Of a stretch of 64,000 nucleotides of DNA, positions 41,718 through 50,556 are shown one piece after another. The translations under genes and the position numbers were made by a program. The stretch is from Chitinophagaceae bacterium (GTDB lineage Bacteria > Bacteroidota > Bacteroidia > Chitinophagales > Chitinophagaceae): NCBI GenBank assembly GCA_017882265.1, contig JADGPW010000109.1, positions 1 to 64,000 of the forward strand. The letters run 5' to 3'. Under the pieces are notes generated by a model. The model had not been told where the DNA came from. It saw only the letters and a program-made list of their open reading frames with translations, and searched no databases. Position 1 is the first letter of the stretch; each line of letters opens with the position of its first letter.

Positions 41718-44700
41718 AAAAATGATCGCGACAATAGATGGAAATGAGGCGGCTGCTTATGTAGCCTATCGTGTAAATGAAGTTTGTGCCATCTATCCCA
41801 TTACGCCGTCTTCTACTATGGCCGAACTTGCAGATGAATGGGCTACCAAAGGAATAAAAAATATCTGGGGTACTATACCCGAAGTAATGGAACTGCAAAG
41901 TGAGGGCGGTGCCGCCGGTACGGTGCATGGCGCATTGCAAACCGGTTCGCTCACCACCACTTTTACTGCTTCACAGGGCTTGATGCTGATGTTGCCTAAT
42001 ATGTACAAGATCGCCGGCGAATTAACGCCCTGTGTATTTCATGTGGCGGCCCGTTCCTTAGCGGCACAGGGTCTTTCCATTTTTGGTGATCACCAGGATG
42101 TAATGGCGGCAAGAACCACCGGCTTTGCTATCCTGGGTGCTGCCAGTGTGCAGGAAGCCCATGATTTTTCATTGATTTCCCAGGTGGCATCATTGAAATC
42201 GAGGATCCCATTTCTCCATTTCTTTGATGGCTTCCGTACTTCCCATGAAGTGAATAAACTGGAGATGTTAGCTGATGAACAAATAAAATCAATGATACCG
42301 GATGAGCTGGTGATTGAACATCGTCACCGGGGATTGAATCCCGAACACCCCTTTATCAGGGGAACCGCACAAAACCCTGATGTGTATTTCCAGGGCAGGG
42401 AAACCGTGAACAGCTTTTATAATAATTTGCCGGGCATTGTAGAAGAGGTTATGAATGATTTTTTATCCATGACGGGAAGGAAATATGAACTCTTTCAATA
42501 TACGGGTGCTGCCGATGCTGAACAGGTAGTTATCATTATGGGTTCCGGGGGAGAAACTGTAGCAGAAACAGTGAGTGCATTGAATACTACAGGCGGAAAA
42601 ACCGGGGTGATACAGGTTCGTCTATACAGGCCATTTTCCTTAGACCATTTCATTAAAGCATTACCTGCTACTGTACGATCCATCGCGGTGTTAGACAGAA
42701 CAAAAGAATCAGGCGCTGCCGGGGAACCCATGTACCAGGATGTGCTGGCTACATTAGTGGAAGCCCTGCAACAAGGTAAACTGAAGAAATTACCCAATAT
42801 AGTGGGTGGCCGTTATGGTCTTTCCTCTAAGGAGTTTACACCGGCCATGGTGAAAGCCGTGTATGATGAACTGAAAAAGAATCACCCAAAGAATGGATTT
42901 ACCGTGGGTATCAATGATGATGTTACTTTCACCAGTCTTGATTATGACCCTGCCTTTAAACTGGATGAATCGGCATGGAGACAGGGTTTATTTTTTGGAT
43001 TGGGCGCCGATGGAACAGTAGGTGCGAATAAAAATACGATCAAGATCATTGGAGAGAATACTGATTTGTTTGCACAGGGGTATTTTGTTTATGATTCAAA
43101 AAAATCGGGAGCCCGAACCGTATCCCATTTGCGGTTTGGCCCTCAGCCGATCAGGGCGCCCTACCTAATTTCAAAAGCAGATTTTATTGCCTGCCACCAG
43201 TTCAACTTTACTGAAAAAGCAGAGATGCTGGAATTCGCCAAAGAGGGAGCCACGTTCTTATTAAACAGTCCTTATGGCAAAGAAGAAGTGTGGGATAAAT
43301 TAACCGGCCAATTGCAAAAGATGATTATTGATAAGAAATTAAAAGTATATGTGATTGATGCTACGACAGTAGCGAGGGAAACAGGAATGAGTGGGCGCAT
43401 TAATACTATCATGCAGACCTGTTATTTTGCATTGTCCGGTGTATTACCCAGGGATGAAGCTATTAAGCAAATTAAAAAGGCGATCGAGAAGACCTACTTA
43501 AAAAAAGGACAAAAAGTTGTTGACCAGAATTTTAAGGCGGTAGATGCCACCCTGGAAAATTTACATGAGGTCAGCTACCCGGAAAAGGTTTCTGCAGCTG
43601 ATCATCTACTTTTTACTGTACCCAATAATGCTCCGGATTTTGTAAAAGAAGTGACGGCTGTGATGATGGCGGGTCATGGTGATGATCTGCCGGTAAGTAA
43701 AATGACCGTGGATGGTACCTACCCCAGCGGCACTACCCAATGGGAGAAAAGAAATGTATCTGACCTGGTAGCTATCTGGGAACCTGATCTCTGCATTCAG
43801 TGCGGTAATTGCGCTTATGTATGCCCCCATAGTGTAATAAGAGCAAAATTTTATCACAAAGACTATTTGGAAAAGGCCCCGGATGATTTTAAATCATCGC
43901 CTATCAATTCAAGAGGGTTTCCGGAAACACAATATTCTTTACAGGTTTATCTCGAAGACTGTACCGGTTGTAATTTATGTGTGGAAGTTTGCCCGGCTAC
44001 CAAGCCATTTAACCGTTCTCATAAAGCCATTAATATGGGTGAGAAGGAACCTATATTGAAAAGCGAGCAAAAGAATATTGAATTCTTTGAAAACATTCCC
44101 TGGAATGACCGTTCCAGAATAGATTTTTCCACCGTGCATGGTGCCCAATTCCTTGAACCTTTGTTTGAATTTTCCGGCGCCTGCGCAGGTTGTGGGGAAA
44201 CGCCGTATTTGAAATTACTATCACAATTATTTGGCGACAGGTTATTGGTGGCGAATGCTACCGGTTGTTCTTCTATTTATGGAGGCAATCTTCCCACCAC
44301 ACCCTGGTCGGTCAATAAAGAGGGCAGGGGCCCGGCATGGTCTAATTCATTATTTGAAGACAATGCAGAGTTTGGCCTGGGTATGCGCATCACTTCCGAC
44401 AAGCAACTGGTAATTGCCAGGCAATTGTTGCTGGAATTAAAAGAAGAATTGGGAGAAAAACAGGTAACAGAAATAATGGAGGCTAAACAAATCCTGGAAT
44501 CCGAACTGGCTATACAGCACCTGCGGGTAGCGCAATTAAAAGAGAAACTAAAAACAATGACTTCCTCCGCTGCCCATCATTTATTATCAGTAGCGGACCA
44601 ATTAGTAAGACGCAGTGTTTGGCTGGTAGGCGGCGATGGCTGGGCCTATGATATTGGTTACGGCGGACTCGATCATGCATTAGCCAGCGGAAGAAATATT

Positions 44701-45279
44701 AATATCCTGGTGCTGGATACCGAAGTTTATTCCAACACGGGGGGGCAATCTTCGAAAGCAACACCCACAGCTGCCACTGCAAAATTTGCTGCGGGTGGTA
44801 AGACAGGTGGAAAAAAAGACCTGGCTATGCAGGCCATTTCTTATGGGAATGTATATGTAGCAAGAGTGGCCTTTGGCGCCAACCCGCAACAAACATTACT
44901 CGCGATGCGTGAAGCAGAAGCTTATGACGGCCCTTCTTTGATCCTGGCCTATAGCCATTGTATTGCTCATGGCTATGATATGAAAGACGGTCTGAGCCAG
45001 CAGAACAAAGCGGTGGCTTGTGGTCACTGGCCCTTATTACGGTATAACCCGGCGTTGAGAAAGAAAAACCAAAATCCGTTTGTACTGGATTCACCCAGAC
45101 CCACGATGTCACTTAAAGATTATGCCTATAATGAGTTGAGGTATAAGGTGCTTACTATTACCAATCCTCAATCGGCAGAAGAACTGATGAATCATGCACA
45201 GGACCTGGTGAACCTGAAATGGAAAACCTATGAAGAAATGGCCATAAAGAAAGCCAGTGATTTTGTTCCTATAGCCTGA
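41704..45279 (+). CDS. nifJ: pyruvate:ferredoxin (flavodoxin) oxidoreductase
   Basis: 1191 residues, the full length of the single-chain enzyme. Motifs: N-terminal YPITPSSTMAELADEWA, two [4Fe-4S] sites (CIQCGNCAYVCPH and CTGCNLCVEVCP), GACAGCGETPYLKLLSQLFGDRLLVANATGCSSIYG, and the thiamine diphosphate region GGDGWAYDIGYGGLDHALASG with NTGGQSSKATPT. It converts pyruvate and CoA to acetyl-CoA, CO2 and reduced ferredoxin in the cytosol. The ferredoxin may feed the NuoEFG-less complex I encoded at 50557-60752. Confidence 0.95.
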   Translation: MSNNKKMIATIDGNEAAAYVAYRVNEVCAIYPITPSSTMAELADEWATKGIKNIWGTIPEVMELQSEGGAAGTVHGALQTGSLTTTFTASQGLMLMLPNMYKIAGELTPCVFHVAARSLAAQGLSIFGDHQDVMAARTTGFAILGAASVQEAHDFSLISQVASLKSRIPFLHFFDGFRTSHEVNKLEMLADEQIKSMIPDELVIEHRHRGLNPEHPFIRGTAQNPDVYFQGRETVNSFYNNLPGIVEEVMNDFLSMTGRKYELFQYTGAADAEQVVIIMGSGGETVAETVSALNTTGGKTGVIQVRLYRPFSLDHFIKALPATVRSIAVLDRTKESGAAGEPMYQDVLATLVEALQQGKLKKLPNIVGGRYGLSSKEFTPAMVKAVYDELKKNHPKNGFTVGINDDVTFTSLDYDPAFKLDESAWRQGLFFGLGADGTVGANKNTIKIIGENTDLFAQGYFVYDSKKSGARTVSHLRFGPQPIRAPYLISKADFIACHQFNFTEKAEMLEFAKEGATFLLNSPYGKEEVWDKLTGQLQKMIIDKKLKVYVIDATTVARETGMSGRINTIMQTCYFALSGVLPRDEAIKQIKKAIEKTYLKKGQKVVDQNFKAVDATLENLHEVSYPEKVSAADHLLFTVPNNAPDFVKEVTAVMMAGHGDDLPVSKMTVDGTYPSGTTQWEKRNVSDLVAIWEPDLCIQCGNCAYVCPHSVIRAKFYHKDYLEKAPDDFKSSPINSRGFPETQYSLQVYLEDCTGCNLCVEVCPATKPFNRSHKAINMGEKEPILKSEQKNIEFFENIPWNDRSRIDFSTVHGAQFLEPLFEFSGACAGCGETPYLKLLSQLFGDRLLVANATGCSSIYGGNLPTTPWSVNKEGRGPAWSNSLFEDNAEFGLGMRITSDKQLVIARQLLLELKEELGEKQVTEIMEAKQILESELAIQHLRVAQLKEKLKTMTSSAAHHLLSVADQLVRRSVWLVGGDGWAYDIGYGGLDHALASGRNINILVLDTEVYSNTGGQSSKATPTAATAKFAAGGKTGGKKDLAMQAISYGNVYVARVAFGANPQQTLLAMREAEAYDGPSLILAYSHCIAHGYDMKDGLSQQNKAVACGHWPLLRYNPALRKKNQNPFVLDSPRPTMSLKDYAYNELRYKVLTITNPQSAEELMNHAQDLVNLKWKTYEEMAIKKASDFVPIA

Positions 45280-45286
45280 TAAAAAA

Positions 45287-46282
45287 ATGTATATGAAAAT
45301 ACAGTCAACCTACATGGGATTGAAATTAAATTCCCCGATCGTGGTCTCCGCCTGCACACTATCTGAGCAAACAGATAATATAATTAAAATGGAAGACAAT
45401 GGCGCCGGGGCGGTGGTACTGTTTTCCTTATTTGAAGAACAGATCCGGAAAGAAGAGGCCAGGTTTAACGGGGTGATCTCCGGAACGACCGGTTCTTTTG
45501 CCGAGGCATTAGACTATTTTCCCGACCTGGACGATTTCAATGTGGGTACAGATAAATACCTTGAGATCATACGTAAAGCAAAAGAGCGGGTTCATATTCC
45601 CATCATCGGGAGTTTAAACGGCATTACCAACAAGGGCTGGATTGACAATTCAAAACTGATGGAGCAGGCCGGGGCTGATGCCATTGAAGTAAATATATTC
45701 TTTATCCCCGGGGAGGTCGCCATGTCATCTTCAGAAGTGGAACACCGCTATCTCAATATCATAGAATCTATCAGGCAAACCGTAAGAATCCCTGTAGCGG
45801 TAAAACTGAATCCCTATTTCAGTTCCATGGGTAATATGTCGATCCGTATGGAAAAAGCGGGCGCTGATGCTCTGGTCCTGTTCAACCGGTTTTACCAGCC
45901 GGATTTTGATATCAATGAATTGGTGATCAAACCCGATCTGCATTATAGTGAACCCACTGAGATAAAGCTACCTTTGTTATGGATTGCTTTATTATACGGT
46001 AAAGTAGACCTGTCGCTCGCCGCCACTACCGGCGTGCAGAGCGCTGTGGAAGTTATAAAATATATTCTGGCAGGGGCGGATGTGGTCATGACAGCTTCGG
46101 CATTATATAAAAACGGGATCTCCTATCTAAAAACAATGAATAAAGAACTGCAGGACTGGATGTACATGATGGGTTTTGACAATATCGATGCTTTTAAAGG
46201 ACATATGAGCCAGCGACATATCCCGGATCCTACCGCTTTCGAACGGGCTAATTATATTAAGATCCTGGGAGGGGTAAAATGA
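45287..46282 (+). CDS. dihydroorotate dehydrogenase-like FMN protein
   Basis: 331 residues of the DHOD-type TIM barrel (MGLKLNSPIVVSACTLSEQTDNIIKMEDNGAGAVVLFSLFEEQI). Conserved glycine and lysine positions for FMN are seen around KLNPYFSSMGN and in the C-terminal TGVQSAVEVIKYILAGADVVMTASALYKNG. It starts 7 bp after the PFOR gene. The pairing with GltD-like and PFOR genes suggests an electron-transfer or reductive role distinct from pyrimidine synthesis; true PyrD activity is unproven. An alternative start is 45293. Confidence 0.8.
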   Translation: MYMKIQSTYMGLKLNSPIVVSACTLSEQTDNIIKMEDNGAGAVVLFSLFEEQIRKEEARFNGVISGTTGSFAEALDYFPDLDDFNVGTDKYLEIIRKAKERVHIPIIGSLNGITNKGWIDNSKLMEQAGADAIEVNIFFIPGEVAMSSSEVEHRYLNIIESIRQTVRIPVAVKLNPYFSSMGNMSIRMEKAGADALVLFNRFYQPDFDINELVIKPDLHYSEPTEIKLPLLWIALLYGKVDLSLAATTGVQSAVEVIKYILAGADVVMTASALYKNGISYLKTMNKELQDWMYMMGFDNIDAFKGHMSQRHIPDPTAFERANYIKILGGVK

Positions 46283-46439
46283 TGATATCAAACGACTGGG
46301 ACCTGGGTAACGGATGGCCTGCAGCGGTCAATGGGTATTCAAAACAACTTTGTTATCAATGTTAATCAAATAATCATCTACAGGCTGATTCTTCTCTTTG
46401 AGAAATAATATTTATAAGCTTCATCATATAACTCATCTT

Positions 46440-48242
46440 ATGAATTATTCTACGCATCATAAATTTCATATCCCGGTAATGGGGTTGGCATTCACCATTG
46501 ATACGCCCATTAAAGTGGCCAGGTTTGGGATCTCATCCGTTATCTCCATTGTGGAAGACAGGTTAATAGAAATGATGAGAAAACATTATTATCCAACTAT
46601 CGGCAAAGAGTATCAACCTATCAGCACAAGGGAGGAGGATTATCGGGCAAAAAGAATTACGGATTACCTGAACCTGGTAAATACCATCGTCCAGGCACAG
46701 GTTGAAAAATTAAGAGCTGCAGCTTTTGAAGGCGGCTCTGAGATTGTGAGATATTTTGAGATGCTCCCGGATGATTCTGTACTAAAACAACTTTACCAGC
46801 AAATGACGAAAACAAGTGATCAATCCGAGAAGAATAAAATAGAGAATTATTTACGTACACAAATAAGACCCGGCTGCATTGATGTAAACGTCATGACAAA
46901 ATTAGACCGGAACAATAATAATAAACAGGGCGAATTGCTTGAAGATGGTTCCGATGCGGTAGCGGCACTGAGAGGGTATGCGAAAAGCAACCTGTCGAAT
47001 TCTTCAGTTGTTTTTTCGGCCGGGATGAATCCGAGGCTGTATAATTACCTTGGAAGTTGTAATGAGTTTGAGCTAAACGAAGAGGGCGGGTTTACAAAAA
47101 AAGTTATTATTAAGGTTAGTGATTACCGTTCTGCATTGATCCAGGGTAAATACCTGGCCAAGAAAGGTATTTGGGTGAGTGAATTCAGGATTGAATCCGG
47201 CTTGAATTGCGGGGGTCATGCTTTTGCAACGGAGGGCTATTTGATGGGCCCTATACTGGAAGAATTCAAATCAAACAAACCCGAACTGGTTAATACACTT
47301 TTTGAAATCTATACTACCGCCGTGCAGAACAGAAGCAATAAAAAACTTATAGACCCTCCCCAAATGATATTTTCTGTGCAGGGAGGAATTGGTACTCATG
47401 AAGAAGATGAATTTTTGCACCGGCATTATAATATTGAAAGTACCGGGTGGGGAACTCCCTTTCTGCTCGTTCCGGAAGCTACCACTGTTGATGAAACCAC
47501 GTTGAAGAAATTATGTGCGGCGAATGAAAGGGATGTGGTGTTGAGCCGCCATTCACCATTAGGTATCCCGTTCTTTTACCTGAAAGGAACCAGTGCCGAA
47601 AATGAAAAGAATGCGCGTATCAAAAGTGGAAAACCGGGAAGCCCCTGTACTGAAAAACACCTTGCCTTTAATACAGAGTTTACAAAAGAACCAATTTGTA
47701 CAGCTTCCCACAAATATCAAAAGCTGAAAATTGCACAGTTACAATCGCTTCATCTGCCCGAGCCTGAATACAAAAAGCAATTGAATGATGTATTGGACAA
47801 AGAATGTTTATGCGTAGGACTGAGCAATGCAGCCGCCATTAATTATAAACAGACTTTTGTTAAAAAACTTAACGCTGTTAATATTTGCCCGGGGCCGAAT
47901 ATTGTTAATTTCTCCAAAGTGGTTTCATTGCAAACGATGACGGATCATATTTATGGGAGAAAAAATATTCTAACCAAAACCAGACGGTCTCATATGTTTA
48001 TTGCAGAGCTGAATTTATATATTGATTACCTGAAAGATCAATTAGCAGATGACCTAAAAACAGGTCAATTTTCTAAAAAGAAAAAATACTATGCTTCCTT
48101 TTATCAAAACCTCTGTGATGGCATATCGTATTACCGTCAGTTGCGGGGTATAGCTGCTAAACGCCGAAACCAGTTTGATAAAGCCCTGTATTATGCCGGA
48201 ATAGAGCTTGATTGTTTAAATTATCAATACGGAATTAGCTAA
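46440..48242 (+). CDS. uncharacterised 600-residue protein, possible TIM-barrel oxidoreductase
   Basis: 600 residues from the ATG at 46440. The protein opens FHIPVMGLAFTIDTPIKVARFGISSVISIVEDRL and contains SEFRIESGLNCGGHAFATEGYLMGP (about residues 245-270), VQGGIGTHEEDEFL and GWGTPFLLVPEATTVD. These resemble the phosphate-binding glycine turns of nitronate-monooxygenase-like FMN barrels. The C-terminal third is cysteine-rich (GSPCTEKH, PICTASHKY, ECLCVGLSN, ICPGPNIVNFS), which may bind a metal or iron-sulfur cluster. Context in an anaerobic-metabolism cluster fits an oxidoreductase. Assignment is tentative. Confidence 0.6.
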   Translation: MNYSTHHKFHIPVMGLAFTIDTPIKVARFGISSVISIVEDRLIEMMRKHYYPTIGKEYQPISTREEDYRAKRITDYLNLVNTIVQAQVEKLRAAAFEGGSEIVRYFEMLPDDSVLKQLYQQMTKTSDQSEKNKIENYLRTQIRPGCIDVNVMTKLDRNNNNKQGELLEDGSDAVAALRGYAKSNLSNSSVVFSAGMNPRLYNYLGSCNEFELNEEGGFTKKVIIKVSDYRSALIQGKYLAKKGIWVSEFRIESGLNCGGHAFATEGYLMGPILEEFKSNKPELVNTLFEIYTTAVQNRSNKKLIDPPQMIFSVQGGIGTHEEDEFLHRHYNIESTGWGTPFLLVPEATTVDETTLKKLCAANERDVVLSRHSPLGIPFFYLKGTSAENEKNARIKSGKPGSPCTEKHLAFNTEFTKEPICTASHKYQKLKIAQLQSLHLPEPEYKKQLNDVLDKECLCVGLSNAAAINYKQTFVKKLNAVNICPGPNIVNFSKVVSLQTMTDHIYGRKNILTKTRRSHMFIAELNLYIDYLKDQLADDLKTGQFSKKKKYYASFYQNLCDGISYYRQLRGIAAKRRNQFDKALYYAGIELDCLNYQYGIS

Positions 48243-48324
48243 AGCCTGCGGTAAGATAGAAAGGCCCGGTTTATTGCTTTCTTTATTTAAGCGGGTATCA
48301 TCATTTTCGACAACTCCGGCATTT

Positions 48325-49755
48325 TCATTTTAGAGTGTTCAGCCCGGATTTTTTCCTAAAGTTTTTAATGGTTTTACCTTTCATACTTATAGGTTGAAGT
48401 TTGGCAGTAAAATGCCGTAGTGTCGGTGCTTCCTCCAAAATGGTTAATCCTTTCAACTCATTTCTTTTATTAAATACTTCAATCATTACCTCTGCCACAT
48501 AATCAATATGACTTTGCGTATACACTCTTCTCGGAATAGCTAATCTCACCAATTCCATGGCGGCAGGGATCAGTTTTTTACGGGCATCGTATTTTCCAAA
48601 CATCAAAGAACCTATTTCAACACTACGGATACCCCCCTGTTCATATAAAGCACATACCAGGGCCTGTCCGGGATATTGGTCAACTGGTATGTGGGGTAAA
48701 AATGCTTTGGCGTCAATATACACGGCATGTCCTCCTGCAGGCTGTATCACCGGTACGCCGGCGGCTATTGCTTTATTGGTCAGGTATTCAATACTTCGGA
48801 TACGGTATTGCAGGTAATGTTCATCCATTACTTCATAAAGACCGATAGCAATGGCTTCCAGGTCGCGGCCCGCAAGTCCCCCATATGTGGTGAAGCCTTC
48901 GGTCATGATAAGTAAGTTTCTGCATTGGGTGGCCAGGTCCAGGTCCCGCATAGCTAAAAAGCCGCCAATATTTGCAAAAGCATCTTTTTTGGCACTCATT
49001 GTACAGCCATCTGCGTAAGAGAAAAGTTCATTAACTATTTCCGGAACCGGCGTGTGGGCATAACCTTTTTCCCTTAGTTTGATGAAATAGGCATTTTCCG
49101 CAAAACGGCAGGCATCAATAAATAAGGGTATTTTATTTTCAGTACACACTTTTCTGACTGCTTTAATATTCTGCATACTGACCGGCTGCCCTCCTCCTGA
49201 GTTATTGGTCACCGTGATGATTACCATCGGGATGTTTTTGGCACCTTTTTCTTTAATCACTTTTATTAATGCTGCCACATCAATATTTCCTTTAAAAGGA
49301 GCAGGGACACCTGCCTGCCTGCCTTCCTTGCAGATCAAATCAATTCCTTCGGCACCGGAGAATTCAATGTTGGCCCTTGTCGTATCAAATAATGTATTAC
49401 TGCAAAAGTATTTGCCTTTTCCGCCCAGGATGCTAAAGATGATCTTTTCAGCAGCACGGCCCTGGTGAGTTGGAATGACCAGCGGCATACCGGTGATTTT
49501 TTTCACGGCCTCCTCAAAGCGGAAGAAGCTGCTGCTGCCGGCATAGGATTCATCTCCCTGCATAATACCCGCCCATTGGTGGCTGCTCATGGCACTGGTA
49601 CCACTATCGGTCAGCAGGTCAATCAATACATCATTCGCATGTATACGGAATGGATTGTAGAATGCTTTTTCAAGTATTATTTTTCGCTCTTCTTTGCTGG
49701 TAAAATAGATCGGCTCAACCGATTTTATTCGGAAAGGTTCAATGATCGTTTTCAT
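48325..49755 (-). CDS. tnaA: tryptophanase (PLP beta-eliminating lyase)
   Basis: 476 residues from the ATG at 49755. It is full length and matches tryptophanase/tyrosine phenol-lyase throughout (EPFRIKSVEP, DLLTDSGTSAMS, IPTHQGRAAEK, PLP lysine in MSAKKDA, RHFTAKL at the C-terminus). At the two substrate-specifying sites it has Asp in FDTT and Ile in SVEIG, as tryptophanase does, rather than the Thr (FTTT) and Arg (SMERG) of tyrosine phenol-lyase. The predicted reaction is tryptophan to indole, pyruvate and ammonia. It has an upstream FNR-like palindrome. Confidence 0.88.
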   Translation of the reverse strand: MKTIIEPFRIKSVEPIYFTSKEERKIILEKAFYNPFRIHANDVLIDLLTDSGTSAMSSHQWAGIMQGDESYAGSSSFFRFEEAVKKITGMPLVIPTHQGRAAEKIIFSILGGKGKYFCSNTLFDTTRANIEFSGAEGIDLICKEGRQAGVPAPFKGNIDVAALIKVIKEKGAKNIPMVIITVTNNSGGGQPVSMQNIKAVRKVCTENKIPLFIDACRFAENAYFIKLREKGYAHTPVPEIVNELFSYADGCTMSAKKDAFANIGGFLAMRDLDLATQCRNLLIMTEGFTTYGGLAGRDLEAIAIGLYEVMDEHYLQYRIRSIEYLTNKAIAAGVPVIQPAGGHAVYIDAKAFLPHIPVDQYPGQALVCALYEQGGIRSVEIGSLMFGKYDARKKLIPAAMELVRLAIPRRVYTQSHIDYVAEVMIEVFNKRNELKGLTILEEAPTLRHFTAKLQPISMKGKTIKNFRKKSGLNTLK

Positions 49756-50076
49756 AATCAAATGATTGGCCAGGTATTGCTACCCGTAAATGAAAAAATC
49801 GATTAAAAAGGGAATACTAATCTTTTGGAGCTTTCAGGTGGGTTTGCTGATAATATTTTTCCAGATGTTCATAAATAAATAATCAACACAAAATTAGGAA
49901 TGACCGACTTACTAAACTATGACTTTTGTCATTAATAATACTCGGGTAACCAATTGTTTCAGGCGCTGTCCCGATAGTTTCCAGGATCCTTTTCATCATA
50001 ACCCTTTCAATTGGTTTAGCAAAAGGAAACGCCGATTACTTAATGAGGTAAATGCAGGATAAGACAATAAAGAAAG
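49756..50076. other. 321-bp intergenic region upstream of tnaA
   Basis: It holds the FNR-like palindrome at 49920-49931 and no recognisable gene. No leader peptide with a tryptophan codon cluster was found, so TnaC-type attenuation is not supported. Confidence 0.5.
49920..49931. promoter_or_regulatory. FNR-like palindrome TGACTTTTGTCA
   Basis: Identical to the site at 15718-15729, extended here to ATGACTTTTGTCAT. It lies about 170 bp upstream of the tnaA ATG, farther than the other sites. Confidence 0.45.
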
Positions 50077-50493
50077 CTATTTACTTTCGTAGTAAGGAAT
50101 TTCATCGTGGCTCACAGGATCTTTCTGTTGCCAGTATGCGAGTGTTACGATATGACCACCCTTGGTTTTTAGTTGTCTTCCAAATATGGCATTGATTGTA
50201 TTAAAAGTATAATCTGTTACACCTACGGTAAATGTTTCAGGCGCTACCGGTGGAGGTGGTGGCGGTACAACAGGCTCTCCCGCTTTGGGAATTGGCGCCG
50301 GCTTGTCCGCAGAAGCTTGCGCGGAGGCCGTGGCAGTTTTTGGGGCCGGGGAAGGAACAGCCACCACCGTAAAGCCGTTATACTCCAGCAATCCTTTCAG
50401 GAAAGCCACTCTTTCCGGTTTTACATTCTTTTCCACGATGCCGCATTTGACACCGTCTAATTCTTCAAATTCGTGATTTTTATTTATTGCCAT
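50077..50493 (-). CDS. hypothetical protein with proline-rich linker, at the end of the nuo operon
   Basis: 138 residues: an N-terminal domain (DGVKCGIVEKNVKPERVAFLKGLLEYNGFTVVAV), a Pro/Ala linker of about 45 residues (including PVVPPPPPPVAPE) and a C-terminal block (FTVGVTDYTFNTINAIFGRQLKTKGGHIVTLAYWQQ). No signal peptide, so cytosolic. It lies 63 bp after nuoN in the same direction and may be co-transcribed. The family is unknown. Confidence 0.65.
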   Translation of the reverse strand: MAINKNHEFEELDGVKCGIVEKNVKPERVAFLKGLLEYNGFTVVAVPSPAPKTATASAQASADKPAPIPKAGEPVVPPPPPPVAPETFTVGVTDYTFNTINAIFGRQLKTKGGHIVTLAYWQQKDPVSHDEIPYYESK

Positions 50494-50556
50494 ATCAATT
50501 TAGAATAGAGATCAAGGAGTTCACACCCGGGGGAGCAGGCGTCAATTCATTGTTCA

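Noticed and set aside
45287-46282. Assignment of the DHOD-like gene as pyrD
   Set aside because: Its place beside nifJ and the GltD-like gene, with no pyrimidine genes nearby, does not support a specific pyrD name.
49756-50076. TnaC-type leader peptide or attenuator upstream of tnaA
   Set aside because: No short frame with a tryptophan codon and following hairpin was found on the minus strand.
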